Shown: positions 1 to 9,378 of the stretch, piece after piece
How the letters are laid out: the number at the start of each line of letters is the position of its first letter
How positions within the stretch are numbered: the first letter of the stretch is position 1
Source of the DNA: Myxococcota bacterium
GTDB taxonomy: Bacteria; Myxococcota_C; UBA6777
Assembly (NCBI GenBank): GCA_963169055.1
Contig: CAUJFU010000413.1
Span: 1 to 24,245, forward strand
Direction of reading: 5' to 3'
Length of the DNA: 24,245 nt
Program-made: the position numbers and the translations under genes
Notes under the pieces: generated by a model
Databases searched by the model: none
What the model was told of the DNA's origin: nothing
What the model saw: only the letters and a program-made list of their open reading frames with translations

Positions 1-2543
1 ATCGAGATGAAACCGGTACTTGATGGGTTTTGGAAGCTGAGCAGCACCTGCGAAAAAGATTGCGCCCAGAAATTCTCTAGCTTGGCTTCTCCATCCGCCG
101 CCAAGTTCACAAGCGTCGGATTCAGCGAGTTTTTGTCTGTCCAGATCGGCTTGTTGTACGAAAAAGTGGTTTTTCGCCCATCCACTTTCATCGCCAACGA
201 CCACCCTCCGCCTTGAAATAGCATCCGACAATAGGTTTTCATTCGCTTCGATACACCGGGCGGTTGGATCCAATATGTACCGTCCGTGACCGAGGCTGCG
301 GGCGGCAAATGATACGCCAAGCAAGACTCACCTGTGCGCCCTCCTGCGTAGGTCAACGCCCCGTCATCCAACACCACGCTCTGGGTCGAACGCAATTGAC
401 GCACATACACATAACCAAACGGCTTGTGATCTTTGTTGCCGTTATCTGCTCCCGACCGTGCGATATTCCCGATTGATGGGGGATTACTCACTCGTGACTC
501 GATCCCAAACCCGATCGCAGAATCCGCATAACTACAGAAACTGCTGTTGTCATTGGCCTTGATCCCAAGCCGAACACCTCGCAGATCGCCGTTGGAGATG
601 CGCAGGTTGATCCCTTCTTGGATGCAGTTTTGTTGCAAGGAGCTATCCCCCACCAAAGATCGCCAGTTGGGGATCGCCATCCCTGCCTCAAAATCCGTAT
701 TGCTCGGCTTTTTGATCACGTCCAACATCGAATTGGCTTTCATCCGCACGATTCCCGAACGCACAGGATCCGTTGCATTTTGCTGCATCTGCAACAAGAT
801 CTCCTCGACAGGTACTGTCCAATAACTTTCCAGCTTGGCCTCGGTGCGGTTGCGATCGCGATCTGGATTGCTCGCGGGGTGCGTATTCTGATTTGTCCAC
901 AAAGCGTTGTTGTATTCGAACGTCGTCTGCGCTCCGTCCGCTTTGAGCACCAACGTCCATCCTCCCCCTGCATAGGTCATCTCGCAATGTACCACATACG
1001 CGCTCGTTGAGGCTGTCGGTTTAATGCGATACAAGCCGCTGTTTGTTGCGGCCTGAACATAAGATCGACTTGGAAACCGATAATCCGCACAATCCAAGCC
1101 CACCGTACCATCGCTCCATTCCATCGCACCATTTTTCACTTCCGCCACGATCAGACATTGCCCCCCCACACAATCTCCCTTGTATACGGCACAATCACTC
1201 TTTTGAGTGCAAGCCTTGCAAGCGTTCGCAAGGCAGACCTGCCTTGACGCACCACAATCCGCAAGGGTATCCACGCAATTTCCTCGCTGACACCGACCCG
1301 AAACGCAGATCTCATCCGCAGCGCAATCGCTTCGGATGGTGCAGTCGGCGCATACGTTGTTTTTGCACACCTTCCCGCTATCGGCTCCTTTGCAGTCACT
1401 ACGCAACCGACACTGCGCGACCTTGCATCCTGCCGCCAAGCACAACTCGTTGCTCTCGCATTCGCTGTCTTGTCCGCATGGGCCGCAGCGAAAATTAAAG
1501 CACGTCTCACCCGCCCGACAATCCGAACGAACGCGGCAGTTCGCATTCTGGCAAACTCCCTGTAAACACAACTCTCCACTCGCGCACTCGTTGTCCTGCG
1601 TACATCCCGCACACTTCCCACTCACACAAAGCAACCCGCTCGGACAATCCGCCCTTACCGTACACTGCCCTTTCGCACACACACCGTTTTCGCAGATCTG
1701 CCCCCCCGTACAATCCTGGTTTCCCGTACAACCCGTACAGCGGTTTTGTTTGCACAACTTCCCGCCCAAACAATCGTTGTCTTGGCGACAATCACCTTGC
1801 ACACATTTTCCTGCCAAACACAGGCGACCACTCCCGCACTCTGTTCCCGTCTCGTTGCAGGGTTCACATTGATTGGCTCGACAAAAGCACTCGTCTCCGC
1901 ACTTTTGATGCGCTTTGGGACAATCCGTATGTTGCCGACATTCCGCTTGTTTGCACTTCCCTTCGATGCACAAGTGGCCTGCCCCGTAATCCTTCACACA
2001 AACATCATCCGCATCGCACGCTCCACAGGCGTCATTGCGACATACCGTTCCGGGCTGATCCAAGCGACAGTCTCGTGTCGAAACACAAGCCTTGCACACG
2101 CTCAATATAGCGTCACAATACGGTGGATCGGGCTTGATGCAGTCATCGTTGTTGACGCAGCCTTTGATGCAAATCCCTTGAAGCGTGCAAAGTCGGCCTA
2201 TTCCACAATCTTCTTTGCGTACACAGGTTTCGCATTCAGGCATTCCCTCAGGGCAGATCTTTTCGGGTGGGGCTGGTTCGCTCGCATCCACCGCTGTCAC
2301 AGGATTCTCAGGAAGCTGAATCTCGGGGAACGGCTCAGGAACAACCGCCTCGATCTCGCGCTGAATGCAAGCATTGAGTACGCACACAAAATCTTTCTCG
2401 CAATCTTCGTTGCCCCGACACAACCGATACGTTGTGTCGACTTGTGCAGGCCCCACACAGCGCCACAACCCCACCACCGTCAAGATCAAAAACCACCCAT
2501 ATACCCGTATTTTTCGTGCATTCCGCGTTTTCTGTTCCACCAT
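1..2543 (-). CDS. Exported Cys-rich protein with two tandem fibrinogen-like domains (partial, C terminus off the left edge)
   Basis: My translation gives 847 codons with no stop before the left edge, so the C terminus is missing. The ATG at 2543 is preceded by GGAG about 8 bases upstream, and an in-frame stop lies further upstream. Residues 1-27 have a basic stretch and a hydrophobic core (about 15-26), a Sec signal or anchor; LWRC at its end is a poor lipobox. After a Pro/Glu-rich spacer (about 60-85), residues about 88-485 are a string of short Cys modules of the form xDCxxGxxCxxGxC. Two fibrinogen-C-like starts follow: CEMTYAGGGWTLVLKADG with W529, and CRMLFQGGGWSLAMKVDG with W781, 252 residues apart. 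Each has an upstream YxI-P strand and a downstream FxYNxxxWT. Cys-rich plus lectin-like fibrinogen modules suggest a secreted or surface binding protein; the ligand is unknown. It lies 94 bases downstream of the LuxR-type gene, same strand, and may be co-transcribed. Confidence 0.85.
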   Translation of the reverse strand, partial: MVEQKTRNARKIRVYGWFLILTVVGLWRCVGPAQVDTTYRLCRGNEDCEKDFVCVLNACIQREIEAVVPEPFPEIQLPENPVTAVDASEPAPPEKICPEGMPECETCVRKEDCGIGRLCTLQGICIKGCVNNDDCIKPDPPYCDAILSVCKACVSTRDCRLDQPGTVCRNDACGACDADDVCVKDYGAGHLCIEGKCKQAECRQHTDCPKAHQKCGDECFCRANQCEPCNETGTECGSGRLCLAGKCVQGDCRQDNDCLGGKLCKQNRCTGCTGNQDCTGGQICENGVCAKGQCTVRADCPSGLLCVSGKCAGCTQDNECASGELCLQGVCQNANCRVRSDCRAGETCFNFRCGPCGQDSECESNELCLAAGCKVAQCRLRSDCKGADSGKVCKNNVCADCTIRSDCAADEICVSGRCQRGNCVDTLADCGASRQVCLANACKACTQKSDCAVYKGDCVGGQCLIVAEVKNGAMEWSDGTVGLDCADYRFPSRSYVQAATNSGLYRIKPTASTSAYVVHCEMTYAGGGWTLVLKADGAQTTFEYNNALWTNQNTHPASNPDRDRNRTEAKLESYWTVPVEEILLQMQQNATDPVRSGIVRMKANSMLDVIKKPSNTDFEAGMAIPNWRSLVGDSSLQQNCIQEGINLRISNGDLRGVRLGIKANDNSSFCSYADSAIGFGIESRVSNPPSIGNIARSGADNGNKDHKPFGYVYVRQLRSTQSVVLDDGALTYAGGRTGESCLAYHLPPAASVTDGTYWIQPPGVSKRMKTYCRMLFQGGGWSLAMKVDGRKTTFSYNKPIWTDKNSLNPTLVNLAADGEAKLENFWAQSFSQVLLSFQNPSSTGFIS

Positions 2544-2593
2544 CTCTCGCTCCGTGCGATGCTTTTGTCTTGCTCGGCCCGTTGTGCCTTCTC

Positions 2594-2623
2594 AAAAAGA
2601 CCCCCTTCGCTCAACGGGATGTC
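2594..2623 (-). terminator. Possible weak intrinsic terminator after the LuxR-type gene
   Basis: On the minus strand, GACATCCC and GGGGGTC can form an imperfect stem (one mismatch and one G-T pair) around an A/G-rich loop, directly followed by TTTTT. It sits between the stop of the LuxR-type gene and the start of the Cys-rich gene. The stem is imperfect, so this may only attenuate readthrough or be chance. Confidence 0.3.
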
Positions 2624-2637
2624 TCGTTTTTTGAAAT

Positions 2638-3240
2638 CTACACGGACTTTGCTTCTTTGCTAGTCCCCTCGCTTTCCGTATGTGTTCGCGGAGACAAAAG
2701 ATCTTCAAGGAAAAAAGCAGCCAATTCACTGCGATTGGCCAGTTCTGATTTGCGGTAGATCGCTCTCGCTTGTTCGCGCACAGTTCGCTCGCTCACACGA
2801 CGGATATCTGCGATCTCTTTAAAGGCCAGTCCTTTTAACAACAGCAACGCGACCTCGGATTCCGCTTCGCTCAACCCCCACCCACCCAACTGCCGATCAA
2901 TCGCCTCCGAAAGACCTTCGACCAAAGAGCGATTCTGTTCTCGCCAATGTTCCGCCGCGCCTTGCCACGTTTCAGAGGCCAAACGCAGACGTGCGTGTTC
3001 CTCTTCTAACTGCGCGTGCGCAGCGCGCATCGCTTCGCGCTCGACTTGTACGCGCTTCCACAGCACGCGAGCTGCCAAAGCAGACGCACCAATCAAGCAC
3101 AATTCCAACACGAAATGCCCGACCGACATCCCCACCCAGAAGTCTGCCACCAAGTCGAACGTGATCAACACGCCCAACAAGATCAACACCCCCAACGGCG
3201 TAAACAGTTCTTTCACCGATCTGACATCCGACGTATCCAT
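2638..3240 (-). CDS. Membrane-anchored LuxR-type HTH transcriptional regulator
   Basis: 200 aa from the ATG at 3240. A TTG one codon upstream is also possible, but the ATG has AAGG about 10 bases before it. Two hydrophobic helices (about 15-35 and 42-61) are followed by a charged coiled-coil stretch (62-108) and a C-terminal LuxR/FixJ HTH (about 122-183), with LSEAESEVALLLLKGLAFKE (123-142) and the recognition-helix motif VSERTVREQ (149-157). There is no receiver or autoinducer-binding domain, so any signal must come through the membrane segments or a partner protein. The gene is divergent from the efflux operon across about 280 bases and upstream of the Cys-rich gene, making both plausible targets by inference. 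The start was chosen by ATG and spacing. Confidence 0.85.
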   Translation of the reverse strand: MDTSDVRSVKELFTPLGVLILLGVLITFDLVADFWVGMSVGHFVLELCLIGASALAARVLWKRVQVEREAMRAAHAQLEEEHARLRLASETWQGAAEHWREQNRSLVEGLSEAIDRQLGGWGLSEAESEVALLLLKGLAFKEIADIRRVSERTVREQARAIYRKSELANRSELAAFFLEDLLSPRTHTESEGTSKEAKSV

Positions 3241-3520
3241 CAAAAAAACACCTTTTCTTTCAATCTATTACGTTCATACGTCATCGGACGCATGGTGCTC
3301 TGCCGCAGCATATACTACTCCTCCCCTCACGAAAAGCACGCAACCTCTTCACTCTTGCGATCTCTCCAAAAACGGTTTCAAGTGGATGCAGGTCAACTCT
3401 TCGGTTTGTGGTACTATGTACAAGCATCCAGCCCAAAGGCGGGCGCACCGCACAAAGCAGAAAGGCCCTCCTTGCTATGCACGACACCTTTCTTCAACTT
3501 CTTCTCTCTTGGTCGGGTCG
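3241..3520. promoter_or_regulatory. Divergent intergenic region between the LuxR-type gene and the efflux operon
   Basis: About 280 bases with no convincing gene; the longer open frame through it (TTG-like start near 3161) lacks signal-peptide logic until 3521. It must hold promoters for both divergent units. A TACTAT hexamer at 3412-3417 could be a -10 box for the pump operon, but I see no good -35 at 17 bases. On the other strand a TAATAG hexamer lies near 3268. No metal-box dyad is obvious. Confidence 0.4.
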
Positions 3521-4867
3521 ATGATGATCAAAAAAACGGTTCTTCTTGATAGGATTTGCGCAGGTAGGAGACTTACACTACGTTGCGGAGTGGCTGCTTT
3601 GCTTTTTGTGTGGCTTTTTTCTGCCGCGCTGGTGCGTGCAGAAGGTTCGCCGAGCTTGACTCCCCAACAAGCGTGGAGCTTTGCTTACAAGCACAACCCC
3701 ACACTCCGACAACTCCGCGCTCAAAGCCTTGTGGCACAAGCCCGTCAACAAGGACTTACGGCTTTTCCCACCAACCCGACCCTCACCTTCGAAGGCGGCG
3801 CACAGGCCCAAACGCTCCAACAGGGTTCGACTCCCAACACCGCACCTTGGCAGCCCGATATCGAAACCGCCTTGCGTTGGGATATGCCGATCGGTGGGCG
3901 ATGGAGTCGCAACCAACAAGCCGCAAAGATCGCCTTCGAGATCACACGCCTCCGCCTTCAACAAGCAAAACTCGCCATCCATCGGGATCTTTTGCTCGCC
4001 TTGTACACCACTCGCCAAACCTCCCGCGAAGTCGAGATCTACCGCTCTCTCGCCGACTTTCACCAACGCATCGCCCAACTCACCCTCCAACGCAAAGCCC
4101 TCGGCGATGGCACACGCCTCGAACAACAGATGGCCTTGCTTGAAGCCCTCCAAGCGCAACAACAAGTCCTCCAGTCCGATTCTCGACGCCTCCAAGCCAT
4201 CCAACAACTTCGCCTCTTGCTCGGTTGGTATACCCCCACCTTCCCCCACGTCGATATCCCCATCGCTCCGCAATTTCCACCACCGCCGCTGCTTGCTTCC
4301 ATCGAACAAAAAATCCCCCATCATCCGAATCTACAGCTTGCCCACGCTCATCTGCGACACACACAAGCCGAACTCGCCCTCGCCGAAAGCCTCGCCATTC
4401 CCGACCTCACCCTTGTGATGCTTTACGCTTACAGCATGGGCGCACACGTCTTGCGCGGTGGCATCGAGATCGCCCTGCCTTTGTGGTGGCGCAATCAACC
4501 CGCTGTCGCCTCTCTGCGCGCTCAAATCCTCCAACGCCGCGTCGAGATCGAACAAATCCGCCTCCGCCTTCTCGCAAGACTTCACACCGCTCACCAACGC
4601 TACACCCTCGCACGTCGCGTCGTCCTCGCCTTCCAAAGCCAGATCCTGCCCCAACTTCAAAAACAACTCGATCTGATCGAGCAAGGCTATCGCGCCGGTC
4701 AGATCGACCTGATCCGCCTACTCACCGCCCGACAAAGCCTCGAAAAAGGCCAACTCGGTTACCTCCAAGCCCTTGAACAAGCCACCCAAACACACATCGA
4801 GCTACGTTGGCTCGGCGCTCAAATCCCCATCCATCCGAATCATTCAGTCAAGGGAAGCACACCATGA
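3521..4867 (+). CDS. TolC/CzcC-like outer-membrane efflux protein
   Basis: 448 aa. The open frame extends upstream to 3161, but the first start followed by a real signal peptide is the ATG-ATG pair at 3521/3524: basic N terminus, hydrophobic 23-38, predicted cleavage VRA/E at 40/41. No strong ribosome site is seen. The mature part is rich in Gln/Leu/Ala amphipathic helices with the outer-membrane efflux protein pattern: LTPQQAWSFAYKHNP near the mature N terminus, and EQGYRAGQIDLIRLLTARQS in the second half, a hallmark of the second OEP repeat. There is no lipobox Cys, so unlike some CusC proteins it is not obviously lipidated. It forms the trimeric outer-membrane channel of the pump encoded by the next two genes. 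Its stop overlaps the next start (ATGA), indicating translational coupling. Confidence 0.9.
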   Translation: MMIKKTVLLDRICAGRRLTLRCGVAALLFVWLFSAALVRAEGSPSLTPQQAWSFAYKHNPTLRQLRAQSLVAQARQQGLTAFPTNPTLTFEGGAQAQTLQQGSTPNTAPWQPDIETALRWDMPIGGRWSRNQQAAKIAFEITRLRLQQAKLAIHRDLLLALYTTRQTSREVEIYRSLADFHQRIAQLTLQRKALGDGTRLEQQMALLEALQAQQQVLQSDSRRLQAIQQLRLLLGWYTPTFPHVDIPIAPQFPPPPLLASIEQKIPHHPNLQLAHAHLRHTQAELALAESLAIPDLTLVMLYAYSMGAHVLRGGIEIALPLWWRNQPAVASLRAQILQRRVEIEQIRLRLLARLHTAHQRYTLARRVVLAFQSQILPQLQKQLDLIEQGYRAGQIDLIRLLTARQSLEKGQLGYLQALEQATQTHIELRWLGAQIPIHPNHSVKGSTP

Positions 4868-6210
4868 ACCCATCCAACCCAACTCCCCTCTTCACAACGC
4901 GCCTTCTTACGGTCGCTTTCGTCGTTGCCGCCGCCTTCTTCTTTGTGCTTGCAGGAGCGCGTCTTGTTTTGTTCTCAGAGCCACCGTCTTCTTTGCGCAA
5001 AACCCCTTCCCATCGACCCCATCCACCCAAACAACCTCCACACGCACGAACGCTCCCATCCCCCCCAGCACAACGCCCACACCCACAAGATCTTCCACAA
5101 CCTCCGCCCACTCCTGCTGCGATCAAACTGGGGGGCGCTCCCGCTCATTCGCCCGAAAAAGGCATCCCCCTTCCCAAACACCTCCAACAACGACAATCCC
5201 TTCAATCGATCCGCGTTGGAGAACGAAAGCGTTTGCAAAGCCTCCAAACCATCGCCGAAGTCGAGATCCCTCACCACACCCTCCAACACACGGGCGCTCG
5301 CGCAGCAGGTCGTGTCGTCCGCTTCTTTGCAGAAGAAGGCCACCATGTTCGCTCCGGCCAAGCCCTGCTTGAGATCGATAGCCCCGATGTCGGAAAAGCC
5401 CGTAGCCGCTACCTCCGCACCCACGCCCTCTGGCAGTTGACTCAAAACGAAGCCAACCGACAAAAACAACTCCACAAGATCGGCCTCAACAGCGCAAGCG
5501 CCCTCGCACAAGCCGAAAACCGCGCAGCACACGCCAAGATCGAATACCAAGATGCTCGCGCACAACTTCGAATCTTCGGGGTTCAACCTCCTGCTCTGGA
5601 TGCCAAACAACTCCACGGGCGCTACACGCTTCGCGCTGTTCGTCAAGGAGCCATCGTCCACGTCAACGCAAAGCTCGGACAATGGGTCACTCCCGATACC
5701 GCCCTCATGCAGATCGAAGACCGCCGTGTGGTCTGGGTCCACCTGCGTTATCCGCTCCAATGGGCTTCGCTGATCAAAGAAGGCGATAGCGTGACCTTTA
5801 CAGGAGATGGCGTTCCGCACGCTCTATCCGGCAAGATCGTTCATATCAGCGAAAGCGTTTTGCGTGCGCAACAAAGCCTCCAAGCACGCGTTGATCTCCC
5901 CAATCCCACCGGACTTTTGCGTGGAGGCCAACTGCTCGAAGCCCATCTTGCCCCAACCACCAACACCAAAGAACCTCCCTTCGTCATCCCCGACGAAGCC
6001 ATCCAAACCATCGGCCTTTCAAGCGTGGTCTTTGTCCTCCACAAAGATCACGCTCACCCACGAAATATTGTCACAGGTGCCGCATTCAAGGGATACACCG
6101 AAGTCCTGTTTGGACTCTCCGAAGGCGAAACCATCGTCACTCGCGGCGCATTTTTGCTCAAATCCATCCTGACACAATCCGCCAACGACAAAAAAACCGA
6201 CAACCGCTAA
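4864..6210 (+). CDS. CzcB/CusB-like periplasmic adaptor (membrane fusion protein)
   Basis: 448 aa. ATG at 4864 overlaps the previous stop by four bases and has AAGGGA about 9 bases upstream; an upstream TTG at 4807 would place a signal-less extension inside the previous gene. Residues 13-37 form one membrane segment. Residues about 39-105 are an unusually Pro/His-rich linker. A lipoyl/barrel-sandwich half follows (GRVVRFFAEEGHHVRSGQ, 149-166), then an alpha-hairpin (about 177-238), the second barrel-sandwich half and beta-barrel domains. The protein joins the inner-membrane pump to the outer-membrane channel. No metal-binding N-terminal His/Met motif of the CusF type is clear, although the linker contains several His residues. 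Confidence 0.9.
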   Translation: MNPSNPTPLFTTRLLTVAFVVAAAFFFVLAGARLVLFSEPPSSLRKTPSHRPHPPKQPPHARTLPSPPAQRPHPQDLPQPPPTPAAIKLGGAPAHSPEKGIPLPKHLQQRQSLQSIRVGERKRLQSLQTIAEVEIPHHTLQHTGARAAGRVVRFFAEEGHHVRSGQALLEIDSPDVGKARSRYLRTHALWQLTQNEANRQKQLHKIGLNSASALAQAENRAAHAKIEYQDARAQLRIFGVQPPALDAKQLHGRYTLRAVRQGAIVHVNAKLGQWVTPDTALMQIEDRRVVWVHLRYPLQWASLIKEGDSVTFTGDGVPHALSGKIVHISESVLRAQQSLQARVDLPNPTGLLRGGQLLEAHLAPTTNTKEPPFVIPDEAIQTIGLSSVVFVLHKDHAHPRNIVTGAAFKGYTEVLFGLSEGETIVTRGAFLLKSILTQSANDKKTDNR

Positions 6211-6246
6211 ACACAACGACTTTCACCCAAAAGGCCCGATACCACG

Positions 6247-9200
6247 ATGTTTCAACGCATCCCCCAATATGCCCTACACAACCGCTTTTTGATCTTGTTG
6301 GCTGGCGTATTTTTGATCATCTGGGGCTGGCGCTCCTTTCAATCCCTTCCCATCGACGCTGTCCCCGATCTGACCAACGTCCAGATCCAGATCCTCACCA
6401 ACAGCCCCGGCCTTGCACCCGCAGAAGTCGAGCGCCAGATCACCTACCCGATCGAACAAGCGATGGCCGGTATCCCCAAACTCGATGAGATCCGCTCTCT
6501 CAGCCAGATCAGTTTGTCCGTCGTCACCGTCGTTTTTCAAGAAGGAACCGATATCTACTGGGCCCGTCAGATGGTCAGTCAACGCCTCTCGAACGCTCGC
6601 GAAGAGATCCCCGCAGGATACGGAACCCCCTCGCTTGGCCCCCTATCTACCGGCCTTGGCGAGATCTTTCAATTCGAGATCCGCAGCGCCAAACGCGATG
6701 CCATGCAATTGCGCACGATCCTTGATTGGTACATCGCCCCCGCCCTGCGGATGGTGCATGGCGTGATCGAAGTCAACTCGATGGGCGGACAGATGAAGAC
6801 CTTTGAGGTTTCGCTTTATCCGCAACGCCTACGCACCTACAACCTCAGCGTATCCGAAGTCCTCCAAGCCCTCCAACAAGCCAACAAAAACGTCGGTGGA
6901 GGCTACATCCAACGCGCAGGCGAACAACTCGTTGTCCGTGGTGAGGGTTTCTTGCGCAGCCTTGATGATATCCGAGCGCTTTCCGTTCGTACGCAATTCG
7001 GCTTTACTCCCGTCAGCATCGGACAGATCGCAGACGTACGCTTTGCTGCCATGCCTCGCCAAGGCGTCGCCACCCGCGATGGCCGTGGTGAGGCCGTCAC
7101 CGCCACCGTCATGATGTTGCTTGGAGCCAACGCCCGCGACGTCATCCAAGGCGTCCAAGAACGCCTGACACAACTCCAACCCGGACTGCCCAAAGATGTC
7201 ACCCTCGATGTCTTTTATGATCGCTCTTTGCTTGTTCAACGCACCCTACGCACCGTCCAAAACAACCTGCTCGAAGGCGGTCTCCTTGTGATCGTCATCT
7301 TGTTTCTGTTGCTTGGCGATCTGCGCGGTGGATTGATTGTCGCTTTTACCATCCCGCTGTCCCTGCTCTTTGCGTTCATCTGTATGCGTTGGATGGGCAT
7401 CAGCGGCAACTTGATGAGCCTCGGAGCCATCGACTTTGGCATCATCGTGGACGGTGCGGTCGTAATGGTCGAACACAGCATCCTTGTTCTCACCGCACGC
7501 CGCATCGCATGGAAAAGTTCCCTCGAAGCTGTCGAACACGCCTCGAACGAAGTTAGCCGACCCATCGCCTTTTCCGTCGGTATCATTATCCTCGTCTACC
7601 TCCCCATCCTCACCCTCCAAGGCACCGAAGGCAAGATGTTTCGCCCGATGGCGTGGACTGTGATCTTTGCGATGCTTGGGGCGCTGATCTTGTCGCTTAC
7701 GCTTGTGCCGGTCGCCGCTTCTCTAGCCTTCCCTCTCCACACCCAAGACCGCCAAACATGGCTCATGCGCTTCTTTCTTTGGATGTATCGGCCCCTACTA
7801 CAACAAACTCTCCATCGCCCAAAGCTCATCCTCGCCTCCGCCTTCGCGATCTTTGCACTCAGTGTTGTCATGGCTTTTCGCATGGGCGCGGAATTCTTGC
7901 CTCGCCTCGACGAAGGAACCCTCGCTGTCCAAGCCCAACGCCTTACTTCGATCTCCCTCTCCGAAGCCATCCAACAATCCGCTCTCGTCGAGCGTTCTCT
8001 CAAACAATTCCCCGAAGTCCTCTCCGTAATCTCCAAAACAGGCCGACCCGAGATCGCCACCGATCCAATGGGACTTTACCAAAGCGATATCTACATCACC
8101 CTCCAACCCACCCACAAATGGCGCTCTGGCATGACCACCCCACGCCTCGTCGAAGCCATGAAAGCCGCTCTCCTCCACGATGCCCCCGGCACTTCCTACA
8201 GTTTCACCCAACCCATCGAGATGCGCACCGCCGAACTCCTCGAAGGCATCCGCTCCGATATCGGGATCAAGATCTTTGGCGATGACCTCCACAAACTCCG
8301 CCAAACTGCCGAAGCCATCGAATCGCTTGTCAAAAAAGTCAAAGGGGCCGCTGACGTCTCTGTCGAAGCCACCGATGGACTTCCTTATCTACGCATACAG
8401 CTCGATTACCAAGCCCTCGGTCGATACGGTACGTCTCCCGAAGAAGCCCTCCGTGTCGTCGAAACCATCGGCGGTATCCATGCCGGGCAGATCTTTGAAA
8501 AAGAACGTCGCTTTCCTTTGCGCATCCGCTTTCAACACCTCGATCGCACCACCATCGATGCGATCCGCCAACTCCCCGTCCGAACACGCGATGACAAACT
8601 GATCCCCCTCCAAAAAGTCGCACGCATCTGGTCCGAAGAAGGCCCCGTCCAGATCCAACGCGAACAAGGCAAACGCCGCATCGTCGTCCAGATCAACGTC
8701 CGAGGCCGCGATCTCAGCACTTTCGTCCAAGAAGCCAAACAATCCCTCCAAAAAGCCCAACAAGACGGCTCCCTCGTCATCCCCGAAGGCTTTTTCCTCG
8801 AATGGGGCGGGCAATTCAAACAACTCGCCAGTGCTTCGCAGCGCCTTGTCGTGGTCGTTCCGCTCACCCTCCTGTTGATCTTCTCCCTCCTGATGATGGC
8901 CTTCGGTTCCGCCCGTATCACCGCCCTGATCTACCTCAATATCCCCATCGCGGCCAGCGGCGGGATCTTTGCCCTGTGGCTTCGCGGAATGCCCTTTAGC
9001 ATCAGCGCTGCCGTCGGATTTATCGCACTCTTCGGCCTCGCTGTGATGAACGGTGTCGTCCTCTACAGCGCCTTCCAAACTCTTCAACAAGAAGGACACT
9101 CCCGCGAAGAAACCATCGTCCTCGGCGCACAAGAACGCCTCCGACCCGTCCTCATGACCGCACTCACCGATGCCATCGGCTTTTTCCCGATGGCCTTCGC

Positions 9201-9378
9201 AACCACCGCTGGCGCCGAAGTCCAACGCCCCCTCGCCACCGTCGTGATCGGCGGCGTCTTTACCTCCATGATGCTCACCCTCTTTGTCCTCCCCTCCGCC
9301 TACGGCCTCTGGGGCCCACCCACCCCCCTCACATCCGAAACTCCACCACCCTCCGACAATTCACTTCCATCCGATTAA
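6247..9378 (+). CDS. CzcA-like heavy-metal efflux RND transporter
   Basis: 1043 aa, the usual length for the HME-RND/CzcA family; AAAAGG lies about 13 bases before the ATG. TM1 begins at about residue 14, followed by SLPIDAVPDLTNVQIQILT, characteristic of CzcA/CusA. The TM4 motif DFGIIVDGAVVMVE (D396, D402, E409) matches the proton-relay residues of CzcA (D402/D408/E415) and the divalent-cation HME subgroup rather than the CusA type. Two periplasmic loops and twelve membrane helices are expected; the C-terminal helices are visible (for example LLLIFSLLMMAFGSARIT). The motif is followed by His where Asn is usual. Likely substrate is a divalent metal (Zn, Co, Cd or Ni) by family, not proven. 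Third gene of the operon, 36 bases after the adaptor. The stop overlaps the convergent S41 protease gene. Confidence 0.93.
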   Translation: MFQRIPQYALHNRFLILLAGVFLIIWGWRSFQSLPIDAVPDLTNVQIQILTNSPGLAPAEVERQITYPIEQAMAGIPKLDEIRSLSQISLSVVTVVFQEGTDIYWARQMVSQRLSNAREEIPAGYGTPSLGPLSTGLGEIFQFEIRSAKRDAMQLRTILDWYIAPALRMVHGVIEVNSMGGQMKTFEVSLYPQRLRTYNLSVSEVLQALQQANKNVGGGYIQRAGEQLVVRGEGFLRSLDDIRALSVRTQFGFTPVSIGQIADVRFAAMPRQGVATRDGRGEAVTATVMMLLGANARDVIQGVQERLTQLQPGLPKDVTLDVFYDRSLLVQRTLRTVQNNLLEGGLLVIVILFLLLGDLRGGLIVAFTIPLSLLFAFICMRWMGISGNLMSLGAIDFGIIVDGAVVMVEHSILVLTARRIAWKSSLEAVEHASNEVSRPIAFSVGIIILVYLPILTLQGTEGKMFRPMAWTVIFAMLGALILSLTLVPVAASLAFPLHTQDRQTWLMRFFLWMYRPLLQQTLHRPKLILASAFAIFALSVVMAFRMGAEFLPRLDEGTLAVQAQRLTSISLSEAIQQSALVERSLKQFPEVLSVISKTGRPEIATDPMGLYQSDIYITLQPTHKWRSGMTTPRLVEAMKAALLHDAPGTSYSFTQPIEMRTAELLEGIRSDIGIKIFGDDLHKLRQTAEAIESLVKKVKGAADVSVEATDGLPYLRIQLDYQALGRYGTSPEEALRVVETIGGIHAGQIFEKERRFPLRIRFQHLDRTTIDAIRQLPVRTRDDKLIPLQKVARIWSEEGPVQIQREQGKRRIVVQINVRGRDLSTFVQEAKQSLQKAQQDGSLVIPEGFFLEWGGQFKQLASASQRLVVVVPLTLLLIFSLLMMAFGSARITALIYLNIPIAASGGIFALWLRGMPFSISAAVGFIALFGLAVMNGVVLYSAFQTLQQEGHSREETIVLGAQERLRPVLMTALTDAIGFFPMAFATTAGAEVQRPLATVVIGGVFTSMMLTLFVLPSAYGLWGPPTPLTSETPPPSDNSLPSD

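Noticed and set aside
1746-2663. 305-residue open frame on the plus strand
   Set aside because: It is antisense to the Cys-rich gene, has no recognisable motifs, and its regular Cys/Ala pattern is the shadow of the Cys modules.
3161-3520. N-terminal extension of the outer-membrane efflux protein
   Set aside because: It would overlap the LuxR-type gene, and a typical signal peptide starts only at 3521.
8389-9225. 278-residue open frame on the minus strand within the RND gene
   Set aside because: Complement of the conserved pump sequence; composition and lack of motifs mark it as a shadow.
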